Both the position numbers and the translations under genes were made by a program. Below the pieces are notes generated by a model. It was not told where the DNA came from. It searched no databases and saw only the letters and a program-made list of their open reading frames with translations. Shown one piece after another: positions 1 to 14,268 of a DNA stretch of 64,000 nucleotides; positions within the stretch are counted from its first letter, which is position 1; each line of letters opens with the position of its first letter. The DNA comes from Streptococcus dysgalactiae subsp. dysgalactiae (GTDB lineage: Bacteria > Bacillota > Bacilli > Lactobacillales > Streptococcaceae): assembly GCF_900459225.1 (NCBI RefSeq), contig NZ_UHFH01000003.1:774501-838500 (forward strand). The letters run 5' to 3'.

Positions 1-1
1 G

Positions 2-1771
2 ATTCGCGGCCATGTCAGTAATCCTGAAGATCATTCTAAAAATACTCACGGAGTGTGGGAGTTATGTTTAGAAGGAGACTATAACTATCAGGCCTATCGT
101 TATCGAGTGTATTACCGTAAACGGACCTTTAGAGATACACGAGACCCTTATGCCATTGCAACAACGGCTAATGGTCGTCGCTCCATTGTGATTGCCCCTA
201 ACCAGCTAAAGCCAGAAGGTTTTGAAGTCAAACAGGGCAAAGAAGCAACGTGGAGACTAGACAATCCTAATCAAGCTGTTATCTATGAAATGCATGTGCG
301 AGACTTCTCAAAATCTGAGACTTCAGGTGTCAGTCCATTACATCGTGGTAAATTTAAAGGATTGATTGAAAAAGGAACGCGTAACGAATTTGGGGACAAG
401 ACTTGTTTTGATTATGTCACGTCATTAGGGATAACTCATATTCAGTTGCAACCTCTTTTTGACCATCATCAAATCATTGAAGACAGTGGGGAATATGCCT
501 ATAACTGGGGATATGATCCTGAAAATTATAATGTGCCTGATGCGAGTTTTACCAGCAATCCTCACGAACCTGCGACACGTATTTTAGAATTAAAAGAAGT
601 GATTCAAGCTTATCACGATGCTGGTATTAATGTCATCATGGATGTGGTCTATAACCATACCTTTTCATCTAGGGACTCAGCATTCCAACTAGCTGTTCCT
701 GATTATTATTACCGGATGAATCCCAACGGAACCTTCCAAAATGGGTCGGGATGTGGTAATGAGACGGCTAGTGAAAAGGAAATGTACCGTAAGTACATGC
801 TTGATTCTATTTTATATTGGACCAAAGAATTTAATATTGACGGTTTTCGTTTTGATTTAATGGGCTTGCATGATATTGAAACCATGAATCTTATCAGACG
901 GGAATTAGATAAAATTGACCCAAGAATTCTTGTTTTTGGAGAAGGATGGGATATGGGAGTAGGGTTAGCTCCTGAACAAAAAGCTAAAAAAGATAATGCT
1001 TACAAGATGCCAGGAATTGGTTTCTTTAATGACGATCAGCGTAACGCGGTTAAAGGCGCAGAAATCTATGGGACATTTGAGGAAGGTTTTGCCTCTGGTG
1101 CAGCTACCGAAGATTGTGTTGCCAAGTCTATTTTGGGGAGTGATGAATTGGTCCACTATTTAAGTCCTAGTCAGGTAGTGAACTATGTAGAAGCTCATGA
1201 CAACTACAACTTGAATGACCTCTTTTGGGCGCTCAATCCAACTGATAATCAAGAAGAACATACTCGTCGTATCCAGCTAGCTTCTGCCATGAATATCTTG
1301 ATGCAGGGCATGTGTTTTATGCAGATTGGTCAGGAGTTTCTAAGAACTAAATTATATCCGACAGGAGAACAAGGAGAACTCACCCATGCAGACAAAGAAA
1401 GAGCTATGAATTCTTATAACGCTCCAGATCAGGTAAATCAAATTGACTGGAGACAGGTCACTCTAGAAAAAGAAACCGTTGCTTTTATGAAAAAATTAAT
1501 TTTTTTGAAAACAAAAACCCATCTGTTTTCATATCCAAGTTTCGAAGAAATTCGTCGTCATGTCTATATTGAAAAAGCGGATAAAGGTACTGGTTTTATC
1601 AGCTTCACAGTGGATGATAAAAGAAAATACAAGGTTATTTTCACAACTTCTGGCAAACGCTTGCAATCATGTGTCGAGCATGATATAATTGAAACAAATG
1701 ACAAGCGCTTTCAAAAAAGGGAGTTGTTACTCAATCCTTTGACAGCGATGATCCTTGATATTACAGAATAA
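2..1771 (+). CDS. pulA: Pullulanase, type I (5' end outside window)
   Basis: Glycogen/starch debranching enzyme that hydrolyses alpha-1,6 links (GH13). The reading frame is open from base 2, so the true start lies upstream; 589 C-terminal codons are present. Visible are the type I pullulanase signature YNWGYDP, the GH13 region DVVYNHTF, the nucleophile region GFRFDLMG, the acid/base region FGEGWD and EAHDNYN with the third catalytic Asp. No signal peptide can be judged because the N-terminus is missing. It is followed by a terminator and then the glycogen operon in the same direction, which fits a role in remodelling stored glycogen or imported maltodextrin. Family assignment is firm; whether the enzyme is cytoplasmic or surface-bound is open. 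Confidence 0.93.
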   Translation: MRGHVSNPEDHSKNTHGVWELCLEGDYNYQAYRYRVYYRKRTFRDTRDPYAIATTANGRRSIVIAPNQLKPEGFEVKQGKEATWRLDNPNQAVIYEMHVRDFSKSETSGVSPLHRGKFKGLIEKGTRNEFGDKTCFDYVTSLGITHIQLQPLFDHHQIIEDSGEYAYNWGYDPENYNVPDASFTSNPHEPATRILELKEVIQAYHDAGINVIMDVVYNHTFSSRDSAFQLAVPDYYYRMNPNGTFQNGSGCGNETASEKEMYRKYMLDSILYWTKEFNIDGFRFDLMGLHDIETMNLIRRELDKIDPRILVFGEGWDMGVGLAPEQKAKKDNAYKMPGIGFFNDDQRNAVKGAEIYGTFEEGFASGAATEDCVAKSILGSDELVHYLSPSQVVNYVEAHDNYNLNDLFWALNPTDNQEEHTRRIQLASAMNILMQGMCFMQIGQEFLRTKLYPTGEQGELTHADKERAMNSYNAPDQVNQIDWRQVTLEKETVAFMKKLIFLKTKTHLFSYPSFEEIRRHVYIEKADKGTGFISFTVDDKRKYKVIFTTSGKRLQSCVEHDIIETNDKRFQKRELLLNPLTAMILDITE

Positions 1772-1801
1772 CCTGAGGTTTCTCAGGTTATTTTTGTTTT
1801 C
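1770..1801 (+). terminator. Intrinsic terminator after pulA
   Basis: A 7-bp stem AACCTGA/TCAGGTT around a short GGTTTC loop starts at the pulA stop codon and is followed by ATTTTTGTTTT. Confidence 0.8.
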
Positions 1802-1877
1802 TTGAGGCATAATCTTGTCTGGGATGAACCTGAAAATAGAGGTTTAAAAAGAGTGAGGATTAAAAGAGGGTGATGAA

Positions 1878-3758
1878 ATGGACAATGAGTTAGCGCTTTA
1901 CACATTTGGCACCGGGGAGAATAACCAGTTGCAAGATTACTTGGGTGTTCACCGGGTTGACATAGATTATAAAACTGCTTACGTTTTTAGGGTGTGGGCT
2001 CCGAATGCAGAAGAAGTGAGTCTAATAGGCGATTTTACTGACTGGAAAGCTAACCCTTTAAGCATGTTTAGGCATGAGGCGGGTGTTTGGGAAGTGACCA
2101 CACCATTAGCTAAAGAAGGGGATATTTACAAATATCTGGTTAAACGGCAAGGTGGTCATGTTGTCGAGAAAATTGATCCTCTTGCTGTCTTGTTTGAAGC
2201 TAGGCCAGGGACAGGAGCTGTTGTTAAAACATTACCAGATAAAAAATGGCGAGATAGTTTGTGGATGGGGCGAAGGAAACGCTTTGGGTTTAGAGAAAGA
2301 CCTGTTAACATCTATGAGGTCCACGCTAATTCCTGGAAAAAGGATGAAACTGGAAAGCCATATGACATGTCTCGCTTGAAAGAAGAGCTGATTCCTTATC
2401 TCAAAAAGATGCATTATACTCATGTGGAATTTCTTCCCGTCATGACGCATCCTTTGGACATGAGCTGGGGATACCAACTGATGGGGTATTTTGCTTTTGA
2501 TTCGACCTTTGGTAGCCCAGAGGATTTCCAGGACTTTGTCGAAGCTTGTCACCTTAATAATATTGGCGTTATTGTCGACTGGGTACCAGGACATTTTACA
2601 CAAAATGATGATGCTTTAGCTTACTTTGATGGAACGCCAACCTTTGAGTATCAAGATCATCATCGAGCGCGGAATTATGGCTGGGGGGCTTTGAACTTTG
2701 ATTTAGGTAAAAATCAGGTGCAGTCTTTCTTAATCTCCAGTGCCTTATTTTGGTTAGAAACTTATCATATTGATGGTATCCGAGTAGATGCGGTTAGCAA
2801 CATGTTGTATTTAGATTATGATCAAGGGCCATGGACACCTAATATTCATGGTGGAAACCAAAATCTTGAAGGGGTTGCCTTTCTTCAAAAATTGAATCGG
2901 GTGATAAAAGAAAAACACCCAGATGTCATGATGATCGCAGAGGAATCCTCTTCAGCAACACCGATTACCAGTCCTATTGAAGAGGGTGGACTAGGGTTTG
3001 ATTACAAATGGAACATGGGTTGGATGAATGATATTTTGAGGTTCTATGAAGAAGACCCTTATTACCGGCAATTTGATTTCAACCTCTTGACTTTTAGTTT
3101 TGTGTATTGTTTCAATGAACGCTATATTCTGCCATTTTCTCATGACGAAGTAGTGCATGGTAAGAAGAGTATGATGCATAAGATGTGGGGAAATCGCTAT
3201 AATCAGTTTGCAGGTTTGCGAAATCTCTACACTTATCAAATGTGTCATCCAGGTAAAAAATTACTATTTATGGGCTCTGAATTTGGTCAATTTTTAGAGT
3301 GGAAGTACAATGATCAACTAGAATGGCATGGTTTGGAAGATCACTTTAATGCCAAACTACAACGGTTTACAGCTGAGTTAAATCAGTTTTATAAAGATCA
3401 TAACATGCTTTGGCAAAATGATGAGACGTATGACGGTATTGATATCATTGATGCTGATAACAAACAAGAATCGGTTTTATCTTTCTGTCGCCTCAACAAT
3501 AAAGGTGAACTGTTGTTGTGTGTCTTTAACATGACGCCTGTTGAACGACCAGGTTTTACTGTAGGTGTTCCAGTCGCAGGAATCTATGAAGAAGTTTTCA
3601 ATACTGAAATGGAAGCGTATGGAGGTGTTTGGAAAGAACACAATCCTATTACTAAAACAGTACAAGCACAATGGAAAGAGTATCATCAAACCCTCTCTTT
3701 CACTTTACCAGCATTGGGAGCAAGTATCTGGAAGGTTAAGCGTCGTCAAAAAGACTAG
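1878..3758 (+). CDS. glgB: 1,4-alpha-glucan branching enzyme
   Basis: Makes alpha-1,6 branches in glycogen. The 626-residue protein has an N-terminal CBM48-like segment ([18 protein letters not shown], about residues 36-53), then a GH13 barrel with DWVPGHF, the nucleophile in [10 protein letters not shown], the acid/base in MIAEESSS and SHDEVVHGK, and a beta C-terminal domain. Length is normal. The ATG start has an AGAGGGTG ribosome site upstream. It is the first gene of the glgB-glgC-glgD-glgA set. The 126-bp gap to glgC holds no obvious terminator. Confidence 0.96.
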   Translation: MDNELALYTFGTGENNQLQDYLGVHRVDIDYKTAYVFRVWAPNAEEVSLIGDFTDWKANPLSMFRHEAGVWEVTTPLAKEGDIYKYLVKRQGGHVVEKIDPLAVLFEARPGTGAVVKTLPDKKWRDSLWMGRRKRFGFRERPVNIYEVHANSWKKDETGKPYDMSRLKEELIPYLKKMHYTHVEFLPVMTHPLDMSWGYQLMGYFAFDSTFGSPEDFQDFVEACHLNNIGVIVDWVPGHFTQNDDALAYFDGTPTFEYQDHHRARNYGWGALNFDLGKNQVQSFLISSALFWLETYHIDGIRVDAVSNMLYLDYDQGPWTPNIHGGNQNLEGVAFLQKLNRVIKEKHPDVMMIAEESSSATPITSPIEEGGLGFDYKWNMGWMNDILRFYEEDPYYRQFDFNLLTFSFVYCFNERYILPFSHDEVVHGKKSMMHKMWGNRYNQFAGLRNLYTYQMCHPGKKLLFMGSEFGQFLEWKYNDQLEWHGLEDHFNAKLQRFTAELNQFYKDHNMLWQNDETYDGIDIIDADNKQESVLSFCRLNNKGELLLCVFNMTPVERPGFTVGVPVAGIYEEVFNTEMEAYGGVWKEHNPITKTVQAQWKEYHQTLSFTLPALGASIWKVKRRQKD

Positions 3759-3884
3759 GAAATGTCAGAATAACTCTCCTCTTTTTATCATTAATGTCGT
3801 ATTAAGAGATGAAGGGAAGAAAGGAAGCTTATCCAAAAGTCTCTTTGACATGTTAGGTGATGTTAGTCATGAAAGGATATCTAA

Positions 3885-5024
3885 ATGAAGAATGAAATGT
3901 TAGCTCTTATCTTGGCCGGTGGTCAAGGAACTCGTTTAGGAAAATTAACACAAAGTATTGCTAAACCAGCAGTGCAATTTGGGGGTCGCTATCGTATCAT
4001 CGATTTTGCCTTGTCAAATTGTGCTAATTCAGGGATTCACCATGTTGGTGTCATTACCCAGTATCAACCGTTAGCTCTTAATAACCATATTGGGAATGGG
4101 TCATCTTGGGGCCTTGACGGCATTAATGCTGGTGCTACCATTTTACAACCTTACTCAGCAACAGAAGGTAATCGTTGGTTCCAAGGAACCAGTCATGCCA
4201 TCTATCAAAACATTGATTACATCGATAGTATTGATCCTGACTATGTCCTTATCTTATCTGGAGATCATATTTATAAGATGGACTATGATGACATGCTTCA
4301 AAAACACAAAGACAACATGGCCAGCTTATCAGTCGCTGTCATTGATGTGCCTCTAAAAGAAGCCAGCCGCTTTGGTATTATGAACACGGATACCAGTGAT
4401 CGTATTGTGGAATTTGAAGAGAAACCCGCTCACCCCAAATCAACCAAGGCCTCTATGGGGATTTACATTTTTAACTGGAAACGTCTAAGAACCATGTTGG
4501 TTGATGCTGAAAAAAATAATATTGACATGTCTGACTTCGGCCAAAATGTGATTCCCTCCTATCTAGAGACAGGTGAGAGGGTTTACAGTTATAACTTTAA
4601 AGGTTACTGGAAAGATGTAGGAACCATCGAATCCTTGTGGGAAGCCAATATGGAATATATCGGAGAAGAAAATGCTCTGGACAGTCGTGACCGCTCATGG
4701 AAGATTTACTCTAAGAACCATATTGCACCACCAAACTTTATCACTGAAGAAGCAGATGTTTCGAATTCGCTTGTGGTTGATGGTAGTTTTGTATCAGGAA
4801 AGGTTGAGCATTCTATTTTATCAACCAATGTTCAGGTGAAAAAAGGTGCTCAAGTCAAAGATTCCTTTATCATGAGTGACGTTATTATTGGAGAGGGTAC
4901 CAAAATCACACGTGCTATTATTGGAGAAGGTGCCGTCATTGGTGACGGTGTTGTGATAGATGGGACTGAGGATGTGCAAGTTGTTGGTTACAATGAAGTA
5001 GTGGGGGTTTCAAATGAAGATTGA
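3885..5024 (+). CDS. glgC: Glucose-1-phosphate adenylyltransferase, catalytic subunit
   Basis: Makes ADP-glucose from ATP and glucose-1-phosphate, the committed step of glycogen synthesis. The 379-residue protein has the nucleotide-binding loop [11 protein letters not shown] (about residues 12-22), the [10 protein letters not shown] region of the sugar-phosphate site, and a C-terminal left-handed beta-helix with hexapeptide-like repeats (from about residue 290). The stop overlaps the glgD start by 11 bp, so the two subunits are translationally coupled. The pairing with a degenerate GlgD matches the Firmicutes GlgC-GlgD heteromer. Confidence 0.96.
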   Translation: MKNEMLALILAGGQGTRLGKLTQSIAKPAVQFGGRYRIIDFALSNCANSGIHHVGVITQYQPLALNNHIGNGSSWGLDGINAGATILQPYSATEGNRWFQGTSHAIYQNIDYIDSIDPDYVLILSGDHIYKMDYDDMLQKHKDNMASLSVAVIDVPLKEASRFGIMNTDTSDRIVEFEEKPAHPKSTKASMGIYIFNWKRLRTMLVDAEKNNIDMSDFGQNVIPSYLETGERVYSYNFKGYWKDVGTIESLWEANMEYIGEENALDSRDRSWKIYSKNHIAPPNFITEEADVSNSLVVDGSFVSGKVEHSILSTNVQVKKGAQVKDSFIMSDVIIGEGTKITRAIIGEGAVIGDGVVIDGTEDVQVVGYNEVVGVSNED

Positions 5025-6147
5025 CAAATACACAGCCATTTTGGGAAGTTCAATTGGCTTTGCCGAAATGAAGGGATTGACAGATTCAAGACCCTTGGCA
5101 AACTTACCGTTTGATGGGAAATACCGTCTCATCGATTTTCAGTTATCCAACCTTGCTAATGCAGGGGTGAGAAGTATTTATGGTATTTTTCGTGGGGAAA
5201 ATATCCGTTCTGTCTTTGACCATATTAGGTCTGGTAGAGAATGGGGATTAAACTCTTTATTGAGCCACTATTTTTTAGGTTTTTATAACACTGCAGAAGA
5301 TTCTCAAGAAGCAGATAAAGATTATTATGATAATATCTTAACCTACCTCAAACGTTCTGGATCAGACCAAACCATTTATATGAGTTGTGATATATTATGT
5401 AATATCGAACTAAATCAAGTTATTCATCTGCATGCAGTTAATCAACGACCTCTTACAGTGGTCTACAAAAAAATGCCAACTGATGCCATCTCAAAAGCCA
5501 ACGATATTTTAGATATTGATGAGACAGACACCGTTATCAATAGGCGCCAGATTCCGAGCGATCAAGATATCGAAAAAATGTCAGCGGGTATTTACATTAT
5601 TGATACCCCTTGGTTGATTGAACAGATGGAGAAAGAAGCTCAAAAAGAAAAACCTCAAAAGTTACGTTTTTTACTTCGTGAGTTAACCGTTTCAGAAGGA
5701 GCTTTGGGATTTGAATACACTGGCTACTTAGCCAATATTCACTCGGTCAAATCTTACTTCGATGCTAATATGGACATGCTTGACCCCCAAAAATTCTATT
5801 CGCTTCTTTATGCCAATCAAAAAGTCTACACTCGTGTGAAGAATGAGGAATCGACTTATTTTGATCAAACGTCAGAGGTGAAAAATTCACAGTTTGCATC
5901 AGGAAGCATTATTAAGGGATATGTGGAGCATTCTATTGTGTCGCGTAACTGCCACATCGAGGTTGGAGCGCGGGTTAAAAATAGTATTTTGTCACCTAAA
6001 GCCATTATCGGTGAAGGAGCCATTATTGAGAATGCTATTATTGACAAATTAGTGGAAGTGACACCTGGTGTTACCATTAAAGGAACACAAGAAGAACCAA
6101 TGGTGGTCGCTAAAGGAACTAAGGTTATTGAGGATATGATAAGATGA
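5014..6147 (+). CDS. glgD: Glucose-1-phosphate adenylyltransferase, GlgD subunit
   Basis: Paralogue of GlgC, 377 residues, with the nucleotidyltransferase fold and a C-terminal beta-helix. The N-terminal loop reads [19 protein letters not shown] where GlgC has GGQGTRL, so the nucleotide-binding glycine/arginine motif is lost. This is typical of GlgD, which modulates GlgC rather than catalysing by itself. It overlaps glgC by 11 bp and glgA by 4 bp, consistent with tight stoichiometric expression. Confidence 0.93.
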   Translation: MKIDKYTAILGSSIGFAEMKGLTDSRPLANLPFDGKYRLIDFQLSNLANAGVRSIYGIFRGENIRSVFDHIRSGREWGLNSLLSHYFLGFYNTAEDSQEADKDYYDNILTYLKRSGSDQTIYMSCDILCNIELNQVIHLHAVNQRPLTVVYKKMPTDAISKANDILDIDETDTVINRRQIPSDQDIEKMSAGIYIIDTPWLIEQMEKEAQKEKPQKLRFLLRELTVSEGALGFEYTGYLANIHSVKSYFDANMDMLDPQKFYSLLYANQKVYTRVKNEESTYFDQTSEVKNSQFASGSIIKGYVEHSIVSRNCHIEVGARVKNSILSPKAIIGEGAIIENAIIDKLVEVTPGVTIKGTQEEPMVVAKGTKVIEDMIR

Positions 6148-7583
6148 AAATAATGTTTGTGGCGGCAGAGGGAGCTCCTTTTGCCAAAACGGGTGGTCTA
6201 GGTGATGTGATTGGTGCCTTGCCTAAATCCCTGGTCAAAAATGGTCATGAGGTCTCCGTTATTTTGCCTTACTATGATACCATTGACCAAAAATTTGGCG
6301 ATCAAGTGGAAGACGTGTTGTATTTTTACACACAAGTAGGTTGGCGCCGTCAATACGTTGGTCTCAAGAAGATTATGAAAGACCAAGTGACCTTTTATTT
6401 TATAGATAACCAATATTATTTCTTTAGAGGAAAAGTTTATGGTGACTGGGACGATGGTGAACGATTTGCTTATTTTCAGCTAGCCGCAATTGAGGCGCTG
6501 GAGAGACTTGATGCAATTCCAGAAGTTTTGCATGTGCATGATTACCATACAGCAATGATTCCTTTCCTATTAAAAGAAAAATATCATTGGATCGAGGCTT
6601 ATCGAAAGATTAAAACAGTTTTCACTATTCATAATATTGAATTTCAAGGTCAATTTGACCCAGGAATGTTAGGAGACCTATTTGGTGTTGGAGCAGAGCG
6701 ATATGAGGATGGGACTCTGCGGTGGAACAATTGCCTCAATTGGATGAAAGCTGGGGTGTTATATGCAGATCGCGTAACGACTGTATCCCCATCTTATGCC
6801 GGTGAAATCCAAACTCCTGAGTTTGGAAAAGGTTTGGATCAGTTGATGCGGATGGAATCGGGGAAATTAATAGGAATTGTTAATGGCATTGACACAGAAG
6901 TGCTCAATCCTGAGACAGACCCCCACTTAGTCGCTCCCTTTTCAGTAGCCGATTTATCTGGAAAATCAGCCAATAAAAAGGCTTTACAAAAAAGATTGAA
7001 TCTTCCTGTACGCGATGAGGTTCCACTCATTGGGATTGTCTCACGATTGACTGACCAAAAAGGCTTTGACTTGGTGGTGCAGGAGTTGGATAATCTACTT
7101 CATCAAGATGTTCAACTAGTTGTTCTTGGGACAGGTTATAAGGATTACGAGGACGCTTTCAGGTGGTTTGCACAGGTTTACCCAGAGAAGCTTTCAGCTA
7201 ACATTACCTTTGATTTAGGATTAGCGCAACAGATTTATGCTGCCTGCGATCTTTTCTTAATGCCAAGTGCCTTTGAACCTTGTGGGTTGTCACAAATGAT
7301 GGCTATGCGCTACGGGACGGTTCCAGTTGTCCATGAAATTGGAGGATTAAAGGATACGGTTATTCCTTACAATTCCTTTGATAAAACAGGAACTGGATTT
7401 GGTTTTAATCACTTTTCAGGTTTTTGGATGCTGAAGACCCTCTTGTTTGCTTTGGATGCTTATCGCCATCATCCAGAGGATTGGAAAATGCTACAACAAA
7501 ATGCCATGACACATGATTTTTCGTGGGAGACAGCTAGCTTGGCTTACGTGGATTTGTATCACAGTTTGGGAACAGTTATTTAA
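6144..7583 (+). CDS. glgA: Glycogen synthase (ADP-glucose)
   Basis: GT5 retaining glycosyltransferase that elongates alpha-1,4-glucan from ADP-glucose. The 479-residue protein starts [27 protein letters not shown] is the ADP-glucose binding motif. The C-terminal Rossmann domain has [14 protein letters not shown] and the [18 protein letters not shown] donor-binding region. ATG overlaps the glgD stop by 4 bp. A terminator follows, making glgA the last gene of the operon. Confidence 0.96.
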   Translation: MKIMFVAAEGAPFAKTGGLGDVIGALPKSLVKNGHEVSVILPYYDTIDQKFGDQVEDVLYFYTQVGWRRQYVGLKKIMKDQVTFYFIDNQYYFFRGKVYGDWDDGERFAYFQLAAIEALERLDAIPEVLHVHDYHTAMIPFLLKEKYHWIEAYRKIKTVFTIHNIEFQGQFDPGMLGDLFGVGAERYEDGTLRWNNCLNWMKAGVLYADRVTTVSPSYAGEIQTPEFGKGLDQLMRMESGKLIGIVNGIDTEVLNPETDPHLVAPFSVADLSGKSANKKALQKRLNLPVRDEVPLIGIVSRLTDQKGFDLVVQELDNLLHQDVQLVVLGTGYKDYEDAFRWFAQVYPEKLSANITFDLGLAQQIYAACDLFLMPSAFEPCGLSQMMAMRYGTVPVVHEIGGLKDTVIPYNSFDKTGTGFGFNHFSGFWMLKTLLFALDAYRHHPEDWKMLQQNAMTHDFSWETASLAYVDLYHSLGTVI

Positions 7584-7615
7584 TTCGTTATCAAAAATAT
7601 GATAAGACCAGAGAG

Positions 7616-7635
7616 ACGGCGAAAGCCGTTTTTTT
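7616..7635 (+). terminator. Intrinsic terminator after glgA
   Basis: ACGGC-GAAA-GCCGT hairpin with a GNRA-type loop followed by a run of T. Confidence 0.85.
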
Positions 7636-7649
7636 GCTGGTTGGGGGTT

Positions 7650-7678
7650 TTGGAATATCCCAACCTTTTTGTTATAAT
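7650..7678 (+). promoter_or_regulatory. Upstream promoter of the atp operon
   Basis: TTGGAA, 17-bp spacer, TATAAT, just after the glgA terminator. A transcript from here would run through the AACCTTTTT/AAAAAGGTT inverted repeat at 7713-7742 before reaching atpE. Confidence 0.55.
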
Positions 7679-7783
7679 AGAAGTGTGTTTCTATTTTTTG
7701 AAAGAAAATCCCAACCTTTTTTTCTGTTTTTGTAAAAAGGTTAGTATTAGTCTAAGAAAGCGTACCCAGACTAAAGAAATCTG

Positions 7784-7812
7784 TTGACATTCTTAATTTT
7801 AAGGAATAGAAT
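7784..7812 (+). promoter_or_regulatory. Proximal promoter of the atp operon
   Basis: Consensus TTGACA, 17-bp spacer, TAGAAT, ending 35 bp before the atpE start codon, with a TAAGGAG ribosome binding site in between. Confidence 0.8.
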
Positions 7813-7847
7813 AGCAAAGTAAAAAAAATTTTAAGGAGTATTCTACT

Positions 7848-8045
7848 ATGAATCCTATTTTCGCATTGGCTTTGGCCTGTTTTGGTGTTTCTCTTGCTGA
7901 AGGTTTCTTGATGGCAAATCTTTTCAAAGCAGCGTCTCGCCAACCAGAAATCATTGGTCAATTACGTTCGTTAATGATCTTAGGTGTTGCCTTTATCGAA
8001 GGTACTTTCTTCGTTACCCTTGTTATGGCCTTCATTCTTAAATAA
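7848..8045 (+). CDS. atpE: F1Fo ATP synthase c subunit
   Basis: The 65-residue proteolipid forms the rotor ring of Fo. Two membrane helices are joined by a polar loop with RQPE. The proton-binding carboxylate is the Glu in [11 protein letters not shown] of helix 2. The operon begins with c then a, the order known from streptococci. In acid-tolerant streptococci this enzyme mainly pumps protons out; that role is family knowledge. Confidence 0.96.
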   Translation: MNPIFALALACFGVSLAEGFLMANLFKAASRQPEIIGQLRSLMILGVAFIEGTFFVTLVMAFILK

Positions 8046-8079
8046 CAGCCTATTTTATAATAGAAAAGGAGGGTGTTAG

Positions 8080-8796
8080 ATGGAAGAAGCTAAAATACCT
8101 ATGCTAAAGCTTGGTCCAGTAACCTTTAATTTGACCCTACTTGCTGTTTGTATTGTCACAATTGCGATTGTCTTTGCCTTTGTTTTTTGGGCAAGTCGCC
8201 AAATGAAATTGAAACCAGAAGGGAAGCAAACTGCTTTAGAATATTTAATCAGTTTTGTGGATGGTATTGGAGAAGAGCACTTAGATCATAACCTACAAAA
8301 ATCTTATTCACTCTTACTGTTCACCATTTTTCTCTTTGTGGCTGTCGCTAATAATTTAGGATTATTTACTAAACTAGAGACAGTTAATGGCTATAACCTA
8401 TGGACCTCGCCAACAGCCAATCTGGCTTTTGACCTTGCTCTATCTCTTTTTATTACCTTAATGGTACATATTGAAGGGGTTAGACGTCGTGGCTTGGTTG
8501 CCCATTTGAAACGTTTGGCTACGCCGTGGCCAATGACTCCGATGAATTTATTAGAAGAGTTCACAAATTTCTTATCACTTGCCATTAGGTTATTCGGTAA
8601 TATCTTTGCCGGGGAAGTTGTTACAGGTTTGATTGTTCAACTGGCAAATTATCGAGTTTATTGGTGGCCAATTGCTTTCCTAGTCAATATGGCGTGGACA
8701 GCCTTTTCAGTCTTTATTTCCTGCATACAGGCTTTCGTTTTCACAAAACTGACAGCGACCTATCTAGGAAAGAAAGTCAATGAATCAGAAGAATAA
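8080..8796 (+). CDS. atpB: F1Fo ATP synthase a subunit
   Basis: Membrane stator subunit that forms the proton half-channels next to the c-ring. The 238-residue protein has about five to six hydrophobic segments and the family motif around [12 protein letters not shown], which holds the essential arginine. Good ribosome site AGGAGGGTG before the ATG. Second gene of the atp operon. Confidence 0.96.
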   Translation: MEEAKIPMLKLGPVTFNLTLLAVCIVTIAIVFAFVFWASRQMKLKPEGKQTALEYLISFVDGIGEEHLDHNLQKSYSLLLFTIFLFVAVANNLGLFTKLETVNGYNLWTSPTANLAFDLALSLFITLMVHIEGVRRRGLVAHLKRLATPWPMTPMNLLEEFTNFLSLAIRLFGNIFAGEVVTGLIVQLANYRVYWWPIAFLVNMAWTAFSVFISCIQAFVFTKLTATYLGKKVNESEE

Positions 8797-8813
8797 GGAA
8801 GGAGAACAAACGA

Positions 8814-9308
8814 ATGTCAATCACATTTGGTGAACTCGTTGGGAATTTTATTCTAGTAACAGGTTCTGTAATCGTCTTGTTACTCTTGATCAAAAAATTC
8901 GCTTGGGGTGCAATTGAATCGATTTTACAGACACGCTCACAACAAATTTCTCGAGATATTGATCAGGCTGAGCAATCACGCTTAAGCGCTCAACAGTTAG
9001 AGGCAGAAAGTCAAGCTAACTTAGACGCTAGTCGTTCAGAAGCAAGTAAAATCATCAGTGATGCCAAAGAAATTGGTCAATTACAAGGTGATAAATTGGT
9101 AGCAGCAGCTACTGCTGAAACAAAACGCTTGAAAGAAAAAGCGTTGACAGATATTGAACAAAGCAAATCAGACGCTATCTCAGCAGTCAAAACAGAAATG
9201 TCTGATTTAACGGTTCTTTTAGCGGAAAAAATTATGGGAGCTAATCTTGATAAGGCGGCGCAAAGCCAGCTTATTGATAGTTATCTTGATGACTTAGGAG
9301 AAGCTTAA
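8814..9308 (+). CDS. atpF: F1Fo ATP synthase b subunit
   Basis: Peripheral stalk. The 164-residue protein has one N-terminal membrane helix (about residues 8-27) followed by a long charged helix rich in Ala, Glu, Lys and Gln (about 40-140) typical of the b dimer coiled coil. Its TAATG junction overlaps the atpH start. Confidence 0.95.
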   Translation: MSITFGELVGNFILVTGSVIVLLLLIKKFAWGAIESILQTRSQQISRDIDQAEQSRLSAQQLEAESQANLDASRSEASKIISDAKEIGQLQGDKLVAAATAETKRLKEKALTDIEQSKSDAISAVKTEMSDLTVLLAEKIMGANLDKAAQSQLIDSYLDDLGEA

Positions 9309-9844
9309 TGACCAAAAAAGAACAGGCTCTTATTGAGCAATATGCAAAAAGTCTTGTCGAGGTAGCAAGTGAACATCATTCTCTTGATGCCTTAAAGGCT
9401 GATGTGCTTGCAATTTTAGAGACGTTTGAAGCAACGAATCTTGAACATAGTTTATCAAGCCTGGCTGTTCCACATGCTGAAAAAATGAAACTGGTAACCT
9501 TATTAAAGGGAAATAATTCTATTTACATGAATAATTTCTTAGACCTCATTTTACAAAATGAACGTGAGGCTTACTTGTATCCTATCCTTCAAGCAGTTTT
9601 GAAGGAGATGGCGGCCGTCTCAAATCAGTATGATGTGACCGTTACCTCATCAATACCTTTGACTGAGGAGCAAAAAAGCCGTGTTCGTGCAGTTGTAGCA
9701 AAGAAATTTGCTGTAACAGCAGGTCGTTTAATTGAAAAAGTGGATCCTTCGCTTATTGGAGGATTTATTATCAGCGTCAATAATAAAGTAATTGATACCA
9801 GTATTCGTCGTCAATTACAAGCATTTAAAATGAATTTAAAATAG
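9308..9844 (+). CDS. atpH: F1Fo ATP synthase delta subunit
   Basis: Connects the F1 head to the b stalk. The 178-residue OSCP/delta-family protein has an all-helical N-terminal domain and the C-terminal family signature around [20 protein letters not shown]. It overlaps atpF by one base in TAATG. Confidence 0.95.
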   Translation: MTKKEQALIEQYAKSLVEVASEHHSLDALKADVLAILETFEATNLEHSLSSLAVPHAEKMKLVTLLKGNNSIYMNNFLDLILQNEREAYLYPILQAVLKEMAAVSNQYDVTVTSSIPLTEEQKSRVRAVVAKKFAVTAGRLIEKVDPSLIGGFIISVNNKVIDTSIRRQLQAFKMNLK

Positions 9845-9856
9845 AAAGTGGTGTGA

Positions 9857-11365
<1,509 letters not shown>

Positions 11366-11383
11366 TAGAGGGAGGATACTAGT

Positions 11384-12259
11384 ATGGCAGGCTCTCTAAG
11401 TGAAATTAAAGCTAAAATTATTTCAACTGAGAAAACAAGTAAAATCACTAGTGCCATGCGTATGGTTTCTTCTGCAAAACTTGTTAAATCTGAGCAAGCA
11501 GCTCGTGATTTTCAAATTTATGCCTCAAAAATTCGCCAGATTACCACAGATTTATTGAAATCAGAATTAACCATAGGATCTGATAATCCGATGTTGGTGT
11601 CTCGTCCTGTCAAAAAAACAGGCTATATTGTCATCACGTCTGATAAAGGACTTGTTGGGGGTTACAATTCAAAAATCTTGAAATCTGTTATGGATATGAT
11701 TACGGAGTACCACGCTGATGGTGACTATGAAATCATTTCTATTGGTAGTGTGGGTTCAGACTTCTTCAAAGCAAGAGGAATGAATATGGCTTTTGAACTT
11801 CGTGGACTTGCGGATCAACCAAGTTTTGAACAAGTGAGACAAATCATTTCACAATCCGTTGGCATGTTTGTCAATGAGATTTTTGATGAGTTATATGTCT
11901 GTTACAATCACCATGTGAATAGCTTAACTAGCCAAGTCCGTGTTCAACAGATGTTGCCAATTTCTGACTTGGTTGCTGATGAAGCAGCAGAAGAAGGTGT
12001 TACTGGGTTTGAATTGGAACCTAATCGTCATGATATTTTAGATCAATTATTACCTCAATTCACAGAAAGTTTAATTTATGGGGCTATTATTGATGCTAAA
12101 ACGGCTGAACATGCAGCAGGTATGACTGCCATGCAGACAGCAACTGATAACGCTAAGAATGTCATTAACGATTTAACCATCCAATATAACCGAGCTCGTC
12201 AAGCAGCAATTACACAAGAAATCACTGAGATTGTTGCAGGAGCAAATGCACTAGAATAA
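11384..12259 (+). CDS. atpG: F1Fo ATP synthase gamma subunit
   Basis: Central rotor shaft, 291 residues. N- and C-terminal helices form the coiled coil ([20 protein letters not shown] start; [18 protein letters not shown] end). SD GAGGGAGG precedes the ATG. A 162-bp structured gap separates it from atpD, whereas every other atp junction is under 35 bp. Confidence 0.96.
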   Translation: MAGSLSEIKAKIISTEKTSKITSAMRMVSSAKLVKSEQAARDFQIYASKIRQITTDLLKSELTIGSDNPMLVSRPVKKTGYIVITSDKGLVGGYNSKILKSVMDMITEYHADGDYEIISIGSVGSDFFKARGMNMAFELRGLADQPSFEQVRQIISQSVGMFVNEIFDELYVCYNHHVNSLTSQVRVQQMLPISDLVADEAAEEGVTGFELEPNRHDILDQLLPQFTESLIYGAIIDAKTAEHAAGMTAMQTATDNAKNVINDLTIQYNRARQAAITQEITEIVAGANALE

Positions 12260-12421
12260 AAAATGACGCTGACTAGCGATTAGGTTATTGTCAGCATTCA
12301 ATTTTATCAATCGAGATAAAATTACTTATGGGATTCCTTTTTAAAATCACTTGCGGTTTTTAGAATGAGCTAGGTTAGTAAAACTAAGCAATCCCTTACT
12401 ATCGAATATAAGGAGAAATGA
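12260..12421 (+). other. Structured atpG-atpD intercistronic region
   Basis: This holds GCTGAC (12268-12273) pairing with GTCAGC (12290-12295), a perfect 8-bp ATTTTATC/GATAAAAT hairpin (12301-12322), and GGGATT (12330-12335) complementary to AATCCC (12390-12395). None is followed by a U-run long enough for a clear terminator. AAGGAGA precedes the atpD ATG. Confidence 0.5.
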
Positions 12422-13828
<1,407 letters not shown>

Positions 13829-13840
13829 TGAGGTGATGCC

Positions 13841-14257
13841 ATGACACAAATGACTGTTCAAGTGGTAACGCCAGATGGAATCAAATATGATCACCATGCT
13901 AAATTTATTTCTGTAACAACACCAGATGGGGAGATGGGGATTTTACCTAATCACATCAATTTAATTGCACCTTTGCAAGTTCATGAAATGAAAATTCGCC
14001 GAGGTGGTGAAGATGAAAAAGTGGACTGGATTGCAATCAATGGTGGTATTATTGAAATCAAGGATAATGTGGTTACCATTGTCGCTGATTCTGCAGAACG
14101 TGACCGTGATATCGATGTCAGCCGAGCAGAGCGAGCAAAACTAAGAGCAGAACGTGAAATTGCACAGGCTGAAACAACCCATAATATTGATGAGGTTCGT
14201 CGTGCTAAGGTTGCCTTGCGCCGCGCTTTGAATCGTATCAACGTTAGTAAAAAATAA
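13841..14257 (+). CDS. atpC: F1Fo ATP synthase epsilon subunit
   Basis: Regulatory subunit of the central stalk, 138 residues: an N-terminal beta-sandwich ([27 protein letters not shown]) and a C-terminal helical hairpin. It is the last gene of the operon; a hairpin follows at 14269-14311. Confidence 0.95.
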
Positions 14258-14268
14258 AAGCTGTTAAT

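Noticed and set aside
2232-2603. 123-residue minus-strand frame inside glgB
   Set aside because: Antisense shadow of a conserved GH13 gene; no promoter or ribosome site seen.
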